A DNA stretch of 64,000 bases from a virus, in the IMG/VR virus record IMGVR_UViG_3300005533_000009, positions 17,269-81,268 of that record; one strand, 5' to 3'. Below the pieces are notes generated by a model. It saw nothing but the letters and a program-made list of their open reading frames with translations. It did not search any database and was not told the origin of the DNA. Shown here in pieces: positions 42,201 to 51,894 of this stretch; within the stretch, counting starts at the first letter, position 1, and each line of letters starts with the position of its first letter. The translations under genes were made by a program, and so were the position numbers.

Positions 42201-45200
42201 ATGGCTGATGATCAGCAAATAAGATTGCCTCAAGGATACGAAGATGCTGTTCCTTTTGATCAACAATCTCAGCAAGAAGCACAACGTTCTCAGGAACAAC
42301 ATCAAAAAGAGGTAGAAATGGGACAAACCCCATTGTCTTTACCTCAAGGATATGAAGATGCTGTTCCAGCAGAGGGTGCTAATGCATATACATCTCAAAG
42401 CCATCCTAATATCTCTGGGGAGGCAGGAGTTGCAGCAGATACATATGTACAACCTGCTATGCATGAAATGCGTGCGGCTGAAAAGCCTTCTACCATGCAA
42501 CGTTTTTGGCAAGCGGCGAAACACCCTATTGATTATTTAGGGGATGTTGAATCCGATGTACAAGAGGGTGGAGGACGCACTATAGTAGGACGTACTTTAG
42601 GAGCTATGCAAGGAAGAGGAGATAAAGGATACGATGTAGGACAAAGATTTGATCCTTCTATCGAAAGCTTTATGGCCGCTCCTATACAAGGACCACCAAA
42701 GTTAGCTCGTGGAGCTATGAGAATGTACAAAGCGGATACTCCTAAAGAGGCTGCTAGTGCATTTACAGAAACAGCTACTGGAGCATTACAAACGCTTCCA
42801 TTAGTAGCCCCAGAAGCTATCGCTGCTGAAACACTTATTCCTAGAGCAATAGCAGGAGAAGCAGCAGGAAGAGCTACATCTGGAGCTTTGAATAAATTAG
42901 GTGTGGCTCCCGAATATTCAGAAGCTGCTGGAACTGCTACTGGACTAGCTGCGGCTGGTGGGCCTGAACTGAAAGAGAGATTTACCGGAACAGGGCATGA
43001 CCCAGCCTTTGCACATTTACAGAAGGATTTAGATATCAAGCTTGCCGCTGCTAATGAAGCTGCTCAGAAAATGAAAGCTTATGAAGCTGGCGCAGAGCAA
43101 GGTGTTCCTATTCCTGACAAAGTAGTAAAAGATTTTCAAAAAGCACGTTATGAAGCGGAATTGGCACAAAGACACCATGACGCTTATCTACAACGTGCTC
43201 ACGAGCAACAGAGAGCCGCTAGACAGCAGTTTAGAGAGAATGTAGCATCTAAGACTCAAAGTGCTTTACATAAAGTGACAGGTACTGAACCAGCACCGAT
43301 TAATCAGCCTATTAATTTAGAGCCTGAGATTATTAATCCCGATGGTTCTGTGGCTACACCTCCTGCACAAGAGCCTCAAGCTCCATTGGCATTGCCTGCT
43401 GCTCCTGAAGCTACTGGTCCTGCGAATGTTAAAACTCCGGGGCAAGTACCACCAGAAGTAACTAGACCTGAACTGGTACAGAATAGACAGCAAGGTTTCG
43501 AAAACTTGCCACAGCCTAACACTATGCGTAGTGGACCTGTCCCATTGGCTAACGAACAAGGTGTAATGGGGCGTAGAATGGGACTTCCGGCAAAGCCTGA
43601 AGAGCCTATCGCTCCAGTACAAGCTGAACCACCTTCTCCTACAGATGTTAGAGCCTTAAGAACTAAAATGGTTCCGGCTAAGGAGATGGCTGGATTTTAT
43701 GCTCAACCTAAGGAAGCTGGTGCGGAAGTGCCTGCTATACCTAGACGTGAAGCAAGCACTGGATCACAAGTTGATCGTATTGCTGATCTAACTCGTCAAG
43801 GTCTGGGCGGTCAAGAACTGAAGCCTAACGTTCCTCTAAAAGAACAGACAGAACAAAAGCTATCGTCTCGCCCTGATAAGGCTGCTCTTCAAAAAGCTGG
43901 TGCTAGCGAAGAAGCGATGAACAAAATCCTAGCCATTAAGAATCCTGAACTATCTTACCTAGCTATGCAGTTGGGTGAAGATATGGGTACTAACGTGGTA
44001 GGACGTTCTAAGGGTGGAGTAGCGGCTGGTACACACGTTCCTAGAGAACAGATACTAGAAAAGCTATTGCAGAAGCACTCTCCTGATGATCTTGCTCATA
44101 TGATTGATGAGGGCAAACACTTACCTCCTGTAGGTGGTGGTTCTCAGGCCGCTACTGAGGAGTCAGATCAGTATGCTGGTACGGCTCTATCTAAGGAAGC
44201 TGTAGGAAAAGAGAACGACTGGTACAAGATGGCTAAGGAAGAACTTGGTCCTGATGCTGGAGTTTCTCAAGTATTACAGCGTGCTCAAGAAATTAAAGAA
44301 CAAGCTGCTAAACTTCCTCCCGTAAGTGGTGGATCACAAGCGGCTGATGTAGAAGAAAAGATAGACCCAGCCACTGAAAGACGTGCTGCTAAGAAACAGT
44401 TAGCTGAGCACAATGAAGAAGGTGGCTCAACCTTTGATCGTTTTGGCAAAAGCCTAAAGGGAACGGATGGTTATGCCGTAGGTGTATACCCAGAAAGAAC
44501 TCAGAAGATCGAAGGTAGAAACCTATCAGAAAAAGACATACGTGATTTCAAGAGTAAGAACTCTGATGTTCTTTCTCAACCAGATCACGCCGTTGGAACT
44601 TGGACCGACGAAGATGGTACTCATTGGCTTGATATAACTAAAGTTATACCAGAACGTGAAGATGCTATTAAAGCCGGAAAAGAAGCTAATCAAAACTCTA
44701 TTTATAATTTACAAAGTGGAGAATTAATTAAAACTGGTGGTACAGGAAGTGCTTTCCATCCTTTAGCACAAGAACATCTTCCAACGGTAAGTGGTAGTTC
44801 TCCAGAAACAGAAGAATTGGTAGGACCAATTACAAAAAAGTTGATTGAAAGATATGGGACTACTAAAGAACCTTTGGGTTCTGCTCAATTTATTACTGCT
44901 GATGGTAAACGAGTGCCTGTACAAGATCATGACAGAGCAGTAGCATCAGTTTTAAATAAAAAGAAAATTGATCCTAATGATAGGGTAGACTATATCAACA
45001 ACGAACAGGCTGTTAGAGTACGTTTTCGTTCAGGGCCACAAGGTAAAGAAGTAGTATTTTCTGTTCCTAAAAATGTAAGTCCAGAACAAATAAATCAGAT
45101 GGAAAACACTGTAGCGGCACTAGGTAAATTTGGTAATATGCATATGGAGCAAGCTGATGCCAAAGGTAATTATGTTACTAAGGTAAATGCTACTCCAGAG

Positions 45201-45278
45201 ATGGTTGAAAAATCTATAAAGGAAGTGAACAAACCCTCTCAACCTTGGTCCCCTATGGTACGAGCTTTTCATCAGTAA
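42201..45278 (+). CDS. Putative internal virion / polyvalent-type protein (1025 aa)
   Basis: Two copies of LPQGYEDAVP open the protein (about residues 9-18 and 49-58). An Ala-rich hydrophobic stretch follows (AETLIPRAIAGEAAGRATSG), then a charged coiled coil (VVKDFQKARYEAELAQRHHD), a Pro-rich linker and C-terminal domains. One, with FGKSLKGTDGYAVGVYPERT, DFKSKNSDVLSQPDHAVGTW and WLDITKVIPERE, resembles modules of phage polyvalent proteins that are injected into the host. Likely ejected with the genome; inference from composition and pairing with the gene at 39384. Confidence 0.5.
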   Translation: MADDQQIRLPQGYEDAVPFDQQSQQEAQRSQEQHQKEVEMGQTPLSLPQGYEDAVPAEGANAYTSQSHPNISGEAGVAADTYVQPAMHEMRAAEKPSTMQRFWQAAKHPIDYLGDVESDVQEGGGRTIVGRTLGAMQGRGDKGYDVGQRFDPSIESFMAAPIQGPPKLARGAMRMYKADTPKEAASAFTETATGALQTLPLVAPEAIAAETLIPRAIAGEAAGRATSGALNKLGVAPEYSEAAGTATGLAAAGGPELKERFTGTGHDPAFAHLQKDLDIKLAAANEAAQKMKAYEAGAEQGVPIPDKVVKDFQKARYEAELAQRHHDAYLQRAHEQQRAARQQFRENVASKTQSALHKVTGTEPAPINQPINLEPEIINPDGSVATPPAQEPQAPLALPAAPEATGPANVKTPGQVPPEVTRPELVQNRQQGFENLPQPNTMRSGPVPLANEQGVMGRRMGLPAKPEEPIAPVQAEPPSPTDVRALRTKMVPAKEMAGFYAQPKEAGAEVPAIPRREASTGSQVDRIADLTRQGLGGQELKPNVPLKEQTEQKLSSRPDKAALQKAGASEEAMNKILAIKNPELSYLAMQLGEDMGTNVVGRSKGGVAAGTHVPREQILEKLLQKHSPDDLAHMIDEGKHLPPVGGGSQAATEESDQYAGTALSKEAVGKENDWYKMAKEELGPDAGVSQVLQRAQEIKEQAAKLPPVSGGSQAADVEEKIDPATERRAAKKQLAEHNEEGGSTFDRFGKSLKGTDGYAVGVYPERTQKIEGRNLSEKDIRDFKSKNSDVLSQPDHAVGTWTDEDGTHWLDITKVIPEREDAIKAGKEANQNSIYNLQSGELIKTGGTGSAFHPLAQEHLPTVSGSSPETEELVGPITKKLIERYGTTKEPLGSAQFITADGKRVPVQDHDRAVASVLNKKKIDPNDRVDYINNEQAVRVRFRSGPQGKEVVFSVPKNVSPEQINQMENTVAALGKFGNMHMEQADAKGNYVTKVNATPEMVEKSIKEVNKPSQPWSPMVRAFHQ

Positions 45279-45290
45279 TAAAAAATTTGT

Positions 45291-45312
45291 GGGGGAGCCT
45301 AAAAACTCCCCT
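45291..45312 (+). terminator. Hairpin between 42201 and 45328 genes
   Basis: GGGGAG/CTCCCC around CCTAAAAA. The stem and loop look like leader I, but the downstream SD segment (CATAAGGAA) is not complementary to the loop, so no pseudoknot forms. Possible weak terminator or decayed leader. Confidence 0.4.
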
Positions 45313-45327
45313 ACATAAGGAATTTCT

Positions 45328-46239
45328 ATGGTAAATAAAAAGATACCAGAATTAGCACAAGAAAGTCATGTGATGAAAGATGCACATGAGGTCGAAAAAG
45401 TAAAAGAAGACTGGAAACTCGTTACCATAGATGGCACTCATATGTCTGGGTTTGTTAACAATGGTGAGAACCAGATGCCTAGACAGTGCCATAACTGTAT
45501 TTGGTACAAAGATGATAAGTGTCACCATCCAGTTGTAATGGTAGACGAAGAAGTGCCGGGAGATTATGGTAAACCTAAATCAGTGGCCGATGATTCATGC
45601 TGCGGGTTTTTCCGTTCTCCAAAAAGAGATTTATTGTATATCCTACGCCATGGGGAAGACGAATATGACGACCTTATTGGCGGTTGGGAAGATGCCGATA
45701 TAGACGAAGCGGGTATAAAGGATGCTAAGGAAGCTGCTGCATTCCTGAAGAATAAAGGAATACGCCATATCTACTGCTCAGATATGAAGCGTTGCATGGA
45801 GACTTCCAAAATAGTTGCTAAAGAGCTTAATTTAGACCCCTATTGCATTGTGACCGATGTGCGCCTGCGTACTTGGAACAAAGGCATCTATAATGGACAA
45901 GAGAAGACTGAGCAGAACAAAGAAGATTTACAGTACTACAGAGAGAATCCACATAAGATCATCCCAAACGGTGAAAGCCACTATCAATTCGAAGATAGAA
46001 GTGATGAAGCCATGGCTTATTATATACACAAAGCCAGAAGCTGCGGGATTATCTTGATTGTTACACACAACTCATTAGTAAAGCAAGCACAGAGATTTGT
46101 GAAAGAATCTAGAACAGGCAAAGAGGTAAACAGTGCTAATGGTCCTATGGATTCTGTTATGCCGGGAGGAATTTTGAAGTTACATTCTGACTGGGATAAG
46201 CTTGCGTTTGATATAGTTCTAAAAGAGGGTAAGAAATAA
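45328..46239 (+). CDS. Histidine phosphatase fused to an N-terminal Cys/His domain
   Basis: 303 residues. The C-terminal two thirds are a histidine phosphatase (phosphoglycerate mutase-like) domain: LLYILRHGEDEYDD (catalytic RHG), IYCSDMKRCMETSKIV (second Arg), and IILIVTHNSLV (second His). The N-terminal 100 residues carry CHNCIWYKDDKCHHP and DDSCCGFF, a likely metal site related to short cysteine modules in phage structural regions. The substrate cannot be told; nucleotide or phospho-sugar are options. The stop overlaps the next ATG. Confidence 0.75.
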   Translation: MVNKKIPELAQESHVMKDAHEVEKVKEDWKLVTIDGTHMSGFVNNGENQMPRQCHNCIWYKDDKCHHPVVMVDEEVPGDYGKPKSVADDSCCGFFRSPKRDLLYILRHGEDEYDDLIGGWEDADIDEAGIKDAKEAAAFLKNKGIRHIYCSDMKRCMETSKIVAKELNLDPYCIVTDVRLRTWNKGIYNGQEKTEQNKEDLQYYRENPHKIIPNGESHYQFEDRSDEAMAYYIHKARSCGIILIVTHNSLVKQAQRFVKESRTGKEVNSANGPMDSVMPGGILKLHSDWDKLAFDIVLKEGKK

Positions 46240-46595
46240 TGGCTACAGGAATTAGCTTTGATGGAAAGGTTGTTGCAGTCAATGATCAGGTATCTGTGAT
46301 GGGTAAAGTTGCTTCTCACTCAGGTACAGGTTCTACTGCTTCTTTAACCGTAACTACTCTATTTGGTGATTCTATCACCGTACCTGCTAACAATGCTTAC
46401 GCTCCTCAAACTGATGGAGCTTTAATCAGCATTGATGGCAAAGGGTTTTCTGACACAGATAAGGTCACCGTTCCGGGGGTAGTAACAGCCGTAGGTTCCG
46501 GTACAGGCCAAAATGCCCAGTTAACCGTAAAATTACAAGGTGGCACATCTGTCACTGTAACTGCTGGTGCTTGCAGAAGCACTAGCCAATCATAA
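46239..46595 (+). CDS. Beta-rich protein with two copies of a phage domain
   Basis: 118 residues in two tandem units: GKVVAVNDQVSVMGKVASHS...SLTVTTLFGDSITV and GKGFSDTDKVTVPGVVTAVG...QLTVKLQGGTSVTV. Each resembles the single-domain protein at 8380 and the two-domain protein at 55409. Small barrel-like fold expected. Virion decoration is a guess; starts on an ATAATGG overlap. Confidence 0.6.
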   Translation: MATGISFDGKVVAVNDQVSVMGKVASHSGTGSTASLTVTTLFGDSITVPANNAYAPQTDGALISIDGKGFSDTDKVTVPGVVTAVGSGTGQNAQLTVKLQGGTSVTVTAGACRSTSQS

Positions 46596-46606
46596 TCGCA
46601 ATTATC

Positions 46607-47080
46607 GTGAAGAAGCACAAAAACGTAAAAGAATACCTTAAGCAGTATTATATTGATCATCCAGAAAAATTCAATAACAAAAAAACCAAGGAAAGAATTG
46701 CTCTCTGGAAAAAGAATAATAAAGCTAGGGTAAAAGAAATACAAAGAAAGTGGAGAAAGAAGAACCCACATTTAAAAAGAGCCTATGATATAGTTCACAG
46801 TTCTAAAAGAAGAGCTATGAAAAGAAACACAGGTTCTTTTACCCATACAGAATGGATTAATCTTTGTAAACAGTATGGTAACAAATGTTTGTGCTGTAAT
46901 AAAAAGAAACCATTGACAGCAGACCATGTTATACCGCTTATATTAGGTGGTAAAAACACTATAGAAAATATACAGCCCTTGTGTGGACCTTGTAATTCAA
47001 AGAAACACACAAAAACCGTAGATTTTAGAAATATCCGCAAAGTCGTGAAAGTCCCACTAGAATGTGGGGGAGGGAATTAA
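46607..47080 (+). CDS. HNH homing endonuclease
   Basis: 157 residues with GTG start. Basic N-terminus (YLKQYYIDHPEKFNNKK; KRAYDIVHSSKRRAMKR) and a classical HNH core: CLCCNKKKPLTADHVIPLILGGKNTIENIQPLCGPCNSKK. The catalytic H and the N-C-C zinc pairs are all present. Unlike most others here it has no pseudoknot leader and squeezes between two structural genes with 11 and 3 nt gaps. Confidence 0.88.
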   Translation: MKKHKNVKEYLKQYYIDHPEKFNNKKTKERIALWKKNNKARVKEIQRKWRKKNPHLKRAYDIVHSSKRRAMKRNTGSFTHTEWINLCKQYGNKCLCCNKKKPLTADHVIPLILGGKNTIENIQPLCGPCNSKKHTKTVDFRNIRKVVKVPLECGGGN

Positions 47081-47083
47081 TTA

Positions 47084-47818
47084 ATGCCTTATTATGTAAC
47101 ATCACCGTTTAAGCCACCAGTACAACTGTTAGTGGCAGGAACCCCATCTTATTTGCTGGGTTCATGGAATGATCGCACGCCCCCTACGCTTGGTTATGTG
47201 TTAACCAATGCAGGCGCAACCACAACCGCAACACTAGTTTTTAGAATCGTAGAAGGCAATGCTCCAGCAGTAGGAGATTTGATTACTGTAAGAGGTTGTG
47301 CTAACAGCAACAATTTTAACGTTACGAACGTGGCTATCGCAACGGTTTCTACTACAGATGAAGGCATTTGTACAGTTACTTATACCATTTCTTCTACCAC
47401 ACAAGCTACTACAAGAGACGGTGGACAGGTTATAATTCCACGTCCTGAAGTGGGAGAAGCAACAGTCGCAGGAGCTTCAGCGCCCGTTGCTGCTATCTTT
47501 AATAGTGGAAACGTAGACCAAGGAAAAGTAATCAGTGCTACTGTAAGTTTCCCAACTGTAGGTGGAGACTCCGCTGCTACTGTTAAGATTCAGGGTGCTG
47601 ATCTTGATTTGGATTCTGAATATCAAGACATTGATACTGTGGCTACATTAGCCGCTGGTAGCCTTGGAACTACAGGACACTGGGTATCTGGTCAAAATAC
47701 TACTGCCGCAGCTTCTACTCCCGGTGGTGTAAACCAGACCAACTACAGATTCTATAGATTCAATATATCTGGTGTATCAGGTACTGCATCTAAGATCGTA
47801 GCTAAAATCGAATTGTAA
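47084..47818 (+). CDS. Beta-rich structural protein (244 aa)
   Basis: Thr/Val/Ala-rich strands. Residues 40-110 (TLVFRIVEGNAPAVGDLITVRG...NVTNVAIATV) resemble the modules inside the large tail protein at 31990. C-terminal NYRFYRFNISGVSGTASKIV is typical of fibre or tail proteins. No enzymatic motif. Followed by a terminator. Confidence 0.5.
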   Translation: MPYYVTSPFKPPVQLLVAGTPSYLLGSWNDRTPPTLGYVLTNAGATTTATLVFRIVEGNAPAVGDLITVRGCANSNNFNVTNVAIATVSTTDEGICTVTYTISSTTQATTRDGGQVIIPRPEVGEATVAGASAPVAAIFNSGNVDQGKVISATVSFPTVGGDSAATVKIQGADLDLDSEYQDIDTVATLAAGSLGTTGHWVSGQNTTAAASTPGGVNQTNYRFYRFNISGVSGTASKIVAKIEL

Positions 47819-47824
47819 TAACAT

Positions 47825-47851
47825 GGGGAGCTTCGGCTCCCCTTTATTTTT
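47825..47851 (+). terminator. Rho-independent terminator
   Basis: GGGGAG-CTTCGG-CTCCCC with the stable UUCG-type loop, followed by TTTATTTTT. It ends the transcription unit of the gene at 47084. Confidence 0.8.
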
Positions 47852-47866
47852 GGACTCAAGGAATAT

Positions 47867-48385
47867 ATGGCAGATTACTCAAAGATTCAGGAACAGATTG
47901 AAGCGGTAAAGCAAGCTCAAGTTAAAGCCGAATTAGAAATGATTGCGGCATCCAATGCCCGTCTAGAAGCCGCTCGTTTAGAAAATGAGCGTAGACGCAA
48001 GGAAGCTCAAGACGCTTATGAAGCTAGGGTAGAAGAAAGACGTAAACTAAAACAGCAAGCTGAAGAAAAAGCCTTAGAGATGGAACGTGCTGAACAAGCT
48101 CGTCTACGTGCGGAAGAGAATAAACAGAATCTAGCTCTAGAACAAAAGCAAAGAGAAGAAGAAGAAGCTAGAGTACTACAAGAGAAATTAAACGAGCTTC
48201 AGCACAATCATGAAAGAGCACTAAAGGCACTACAAGATAGCCTTATGATGCAGTTGACTCATGAACAAGAACAAGATGTAACCAGTGATACAAACAAGGT
48301 TTTAGATGGGACTGCCCCTAAGGTAGTAATTACAGATGGCAGCAAGAACCCTCTTTTCCGTTTTGTACAAGATGATAATAAATAG
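47867..48385 (+). CDS. Coiled-coil protein (172 aa)
   Basis: Almost entirely a charged Glu/Ala/Arg/Gln helix from residue 5 to about 145 (NARLEAARLENERRRKEAQD; EEARVLQEKLNELQHNHERA), then a short Thr/Asp tail. No family recognised. A rod-like virion or chaperone role is conceivable, just before the fibre gene. SD AAGGAA lies 6 nt upstream. Confidence 0.6.
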   Translation: MADYSKIQEQIEAVKQAQVKAELEMIAASNARLEAARLENERRRKEAQDAYEARVEERRKLKQQAEEKALEMERAEQARLRAEENKQNLALEQKQREEEEARVLQEKLNELQHNHERALKALQDSLMMQLTHEQEQDVTSDTNKVLDGTAPKVVITDGSKNPLFRFVQDDNK

Positions 48386-48393
48386 GAGATAGC

Positions 48394-50952
48394 ATGGCAC
48401 AAGGATATGATGGACTACCCAATTATTACGGCCAATCAAGTGATCCAATAACGCCGAATCTTGGTCTGTCCTTGAAGGGCATGGACCCCATAGTAGCTGA
48501 AAACTTTGTGCTAGTTGATGCAGCCGTTGGTGGTGGTGGGTCAACCGTAAAAATTAACAGTGTAACTGTTAATAACCCTAATTTTAATAATACTACGCCT
48601 GCTGCACCTGTATCTGGAACTAACGTTGTATGGCAAGTAGATGGCTCTGGTAATGTGTCTGCAAATGTACAGGGTTTATTCTTTGTAGATGGCATTAGTA
48701 CTGCATGGGGGTCACAGAATCTTCAGTCTGGTTCTGGTATAAGCCTTGTTGATGCGGGTTCAGGGAATATTACTATTAACGCCTCAGGAACTCCCGGTGG
48801 TGGTAATACTGATATTCAATTTAATCAAGCCGGAGTTTTTGGTGGTGATCCTAATTTTACTTGGGATTATACAAACAAATTGCTAACAATTAATTCCCAG
48901 AGTTTAGCCGCTTTTATAAACGCTAAGAGCGGAAATACACCTCCCGGTACTAACTTCTTTGGCATGTCATTGAATGCCGGAAGTAACAATTCTACGGGCT
49001 CTTTGATTTTAGGTGTATCTAGAACTTTAATTGTTAATGCAGTGGCTGATTCTGGTGCGGGTGGTTCCAGTTCGTTTTCAGAGCTTACCGCAGCTAATGT
49101 TAATATAACTGTTGGAACTCAAGGGACGGTTACTACTGCACAAGGTATATTAATATTACCTAACATACAAGGGACAGTTACCACTCTTTATGGTATAAAA
49201 ATAGGTGATTGTTCCAATGGTTCTTATGGAACTAGTCGTTCTATTTTGACGGGTGCGGGTATTGTTGAGTTTACTGACAAGTTTTTATTGTCTGGTACCC
49301 AAATTGATGCTACCGATTTTACTAAACAGTTAGCTTATAATTTAGCAAATATTTCTACAGGTACAACCCGTACACTAAATATTCCCAATGCTGATAGCTC
49401 AACCGCAGTGAATACCACTGCTACGGCTGGACAAGCTTTAGCAAGTTTTGATATAACAACTGGTCAATTTACAAAGATAGCAGTAGGCACTGGTTCAGTT
49501 ACTTCCGTTGCTCTTACTATGCCTGCCATATTTTCGGTTGGTGGTTCACCTATAACTACTTCTGGAACTTTAGCAGTTACTTTAGCAACTGAAACGGCTA
49601 ACACAGTGTTCGCTGGTCCTACTTCTGGTGGTGCGGCTGCTCCAACATTTAGAGCCTTAGTAGCCTCTGACATCCCGAATTCAACGATCACACCGATCTG
49701 GAATAATTTACAGAATGCGACAGGTGCATTAACACTAGCAAACGCTGGAAACGCTACAACATTTAACCAGACTTCCGCAGTTAACTGGACGTGGGCTAAC
49801 ACCACAGCGGCGACAAGCAGCGTCAACCAGTCCTCACCAATTCTGAACCTCAATGGAACATACTGGACAGGTGCTGCTTCAGCAACCGATTCGTGGACTA
49901 TTCAAGATTCAGTGGCGAACGGTACCAACGGTACTAGCACATTGTTATTTAGTCACTCTGGTTCTACTGGCAATGCGACTTTAGCCGTACCTGCTGGTGG
50001 TGGAGTAAACAGCGGTGGGATTACGTTTGGTGCAGCAGGCAACGGTGGTGGCATAACTGGTAACGGTTCGAACGTTGCTATGTATTGTGCGGCTTCTGGT
50101 GGTTCTTTCCGTATGAGTTTTGCCGGAACTGAACAGGCAAGATTGACAGGGAACAACCCCGGCATCAACCTCAACACTATTCAGAATAGCGCCCCTGTAA
50201 TTTTGGCTACAGGTCAATATTTAACCAACACGTCTGGGGCTGCAATTCAGTTTAGTTCTACTGGTATGAATAACTCCGGGGTTGCCGGGGGTGCAGGGAC
50301 CATGGTAGGTATGTCGGGCACTTTTACATGGGCACCGACTAGCGGCACAACCAAATTTATTGGGTTCAACCTCAACCCTACCATTAACCAGACTGGTACC
50401 AATACTGGAGACTATACTGCACTTCAGGTAAACGTAGTTGAAACTGCGCTTACTGGCACCAACAAACTTTTGCTTGATCTTCAAGCTGGTGCTTCGGGCG
50501 GAACTAGTGAGTTTGCAATCAACAATACAGGTGTAGTGACTAAGTACGCGGCTACAACAACTGTTGGTCAAGGTATCGCCTCACAAATAGCTAATGTAGA
50601 CTTAACTGCTCAAAGCGCAGCTATTACTGCTACTAACTTAACTGCTTCTGCTCCTCGTACAGGCATGTATCGCATTGTGTGGTCAGCAACAATTACCACT
50701 GCTGGTACTACTTCTACTTTGGGAGGAGCTAATGGCTTTCAAGTTCTATATACTTCACCTACTGATTCTGTAGTTAAAACCACGGTACCGGGGAACAGCG
50801 TAACATCTGCGGCTAATACCACAGGCACTGCTGTTGGTGGAGAAATTATAGTTTATGCCAAAACAGGTACTGCTATTCAGTATCAATATGGATACACTTC
50901 TAGCGGAACTGCTATGGTTTATGAATTGCATATTAGATTGGAGGCTCTATAA
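48394..50952 (+). CDS. Tail fibre protein (852 aa)
   Basis: SD AGGAGA, ATG 48394. Long Thr/Ser/Asn/Gly-rich beta protein. A segment around residues 368-430 (GSVTSVALTMPAIFSVGGSP, then AGPTSGGAAAPTFRALVASD) is a motif found in many phage fibres and bacterial adhesins. It also occurs in the frameshifted fibre gene at 18271. The C-terminal 150 residues (TGMYRIVWSATITTAGTTST; GEIIVYAKTGTAIQYQYGY) look like a receptor-binding beta head. Probable receptor-binding fibre. Confidence 0.65.
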   Translation: MAQGYDGLPNYYGQSSDPITPNLGLSLKGMDPIVAENFVLVDAAVGGGGSTVKINSVTVNNPNFNNTTPAAPVSGTNVVWQVDGSGNVSANVQGLFFVDGISTAWGSQNLQSGSGISLVDAGSGNITINASGTPGGGNTDIQFNQAGVFGGDPNFTWDYTNKLLTINSQSLAAFINAKSGNTPPGTNFFGMSLNAGSNNSTGSLILGVSRTLIVNAVADSGAGGSSSFSELTAANVNITVGTQGTVTTAQGILILPNIQGTVTTLYGIKIGDCSNGSYGTSRSILTGAGIVEFTDKFLLSGTQIDATDFTKQLAYNLANISTGTTRTLNIPNADSSTAVNTTATAGQALASFDITTGQFTKIAVGTGSVTSVALTMPAIFSVGGSPITTSGTLAVTLATETANTVFAGPTSGGAAAPTFRALVASDIPNSTITPIWNNLQNATGALTLANAGNATTFNQTSAVNWTWANTTAATSSVNQSSPILNLNGTYWTGAASATDSWTIQDSVANGTNGTSTLLFSHSGSTGNATLAVPAGGGVNSGGITFGAAGNGGGITGNGSNVAMYCAASGGSFRMSFAGTEQARLTGNNPGINLNTIQNSAPVILATGQYLTNTSGAAIQFSSTGMNNSGVAGGAGTMVGMSGTFTWAPTSGTTKFIGFNLNPTINQTGTNTGDYTALQVNVVETALTGTNKLLLDLQAGASGGTSEFAINNTGVVTKYAATTTVGQGIASQIANVDLTAQSAAITATNLTASAPRTGMYRIVWSATITTAGTTSTLGGANGFQVLYTSPTDSVVKTTVPGNSVTSAANTTGTAVGGEIIVYAKTGTAIQYQYGYTSSGTAMVYELHIRLEAL

Positions 50953-51575
50953 TGCCTTGTAATGGTGATTCAACCGTATTCCCTTCATCTACTACTCCAA
51001 CATTTACTGGCCCTGCTAGTGCTCAACGTTTTAAGGCAACACAAGGAACAACATTATCTACAGGGGATTTTGCCCTTAGTGCAGGTTGGGGCACTTCCCC
51101 TGTATTAACTGTTGTTCGAGGCACAGATCAAGCCGCATCAATTACTATTCAAGCTAAAGCTACGGTAGGAGCTAATCCTACCGTGACTTTAACTTTTAAA
51201 GATGGTACATGGACTAACCCTCCAATAGTAGTGTGTGGAAGAACGGAATTAACTGCTGCAACTGCGGCCCCTGCTGCGGCTGTGTCAAACGAATGGGTGC
51301 CAACAACTATATCGGCTACACAAATAGTATTTACTTTCAACGGGACTCCCGTTGCAACCTCAACTTATGGACCTACTGTAACTTTGACAGTGAACTTAAC
51401 CACTGGTGCATGGACTGCTACAAATAGTTTGACTAATACTGTACAATCTGGAACCATCGGGGCGGGTGCATTAGCAAGCTTTAATTCACAAATAAAATCT
51501 GATAGAAACCTTGTAGAAACCTTTGCGGCTGGTTCTGGAAATCTCCTCCCCGGTACTCAGGTCGCTTGGACATAA
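50952..51575 (+). CDS. Fibre-associated beta-rich protein (207 aa)
   Basis: Starts on an overlap with the fibre stop (TAATG). 'RFKATQGTTLSTGDFALSAG' then VTLTFKDGTWTNPPIVVCGR resembles C-terminal head domains of phage fibres. Probably forms part of, or a partner for, the fibre. No family certain. Confidence 0.5.
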   Translation: MPCNGDSTVFPSSTTPTFTGPASAQRFKATQGTTLSTGDFALSAGWGTSPVLTVVRGTDQAASITIQAKATVGANPTVTLTFKDGTWTNPPIVVCGRTELTAATAAPAAAVSNEWVPTTISATQIVFTFNGTPVATSTYGPTVTLTVNLTTGAWTATNSLTNTVQSGTIGAGALASFNSQIKSDRNLVETFAAGSGNLLPGTQVAWT

Positions 51576-51595
51576 AATTTTAGGAGAAGAAAAAC

Positions 51596-51886
51596 ATGTT
51601 ATTACCACCACCTTTTGTCTCCCCGAGTGACGTATGGAATAAGCTAGTGATTACGGGGAGTGTGGCGGCAATTACTTGGCTGATTATGTGGCCTTTTAGA
51701 GCATTAAGAAAAAAGTGGAATGATGCTTCCACAAGGCTTGAGATTATAGAGCGTGAACTGGTTCAGCAAAGAACTAATCACTTAACACACATTGAGACAA
51801 ACACCAAAAACACGGTAGATGTGCTTAATAAACTACATGACACTCAAACCGAAATGAATGGGTATTTAAAGGGCATCTCAAAATAG
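51596..51886 (+). CDS. Single-pass membrane protein with coiled coil (lysis candidate)
   Basis: 96 residues. One transmembrane segment (VITGSVAAITWLIMWPF, about 18-34) followed by a charged Arg/Lys stop and a coiled coil (RLEIIERELVQQRTNHLTHI). Two more small membrane proteins follow. This resembles holin/antiholin or i-spanin layouts, but I cannot assign which. SD AGGAGAAG upstream. Confidence 0.55.
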   Translation: MLLPPPFVSPSDVWNKLVITGSVAAITWLIMWPFRALRKKWNDASTRLEIIERELVQQRTNHLTHIETNTKNTVDVLNKLHDTQTEMNGYLKGISK

Positions 51887-51894
51887 GAAGTAAA

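Noticed and set aside
42533-43039. Long minus-strand open frame (168 aa), and similar ones at 49464-49853 and 18550-18990
   Set aside because: Each lies wholly inside a strong plus-strand gene, has low-complexity Ala/Pro/Val composition and no SD.
45291-45327. A tenth SD-pairing pseudoknot
   Set aside because: Stem and loop match leader I, but the SD segment CATAAGG is not complementary to the loop.
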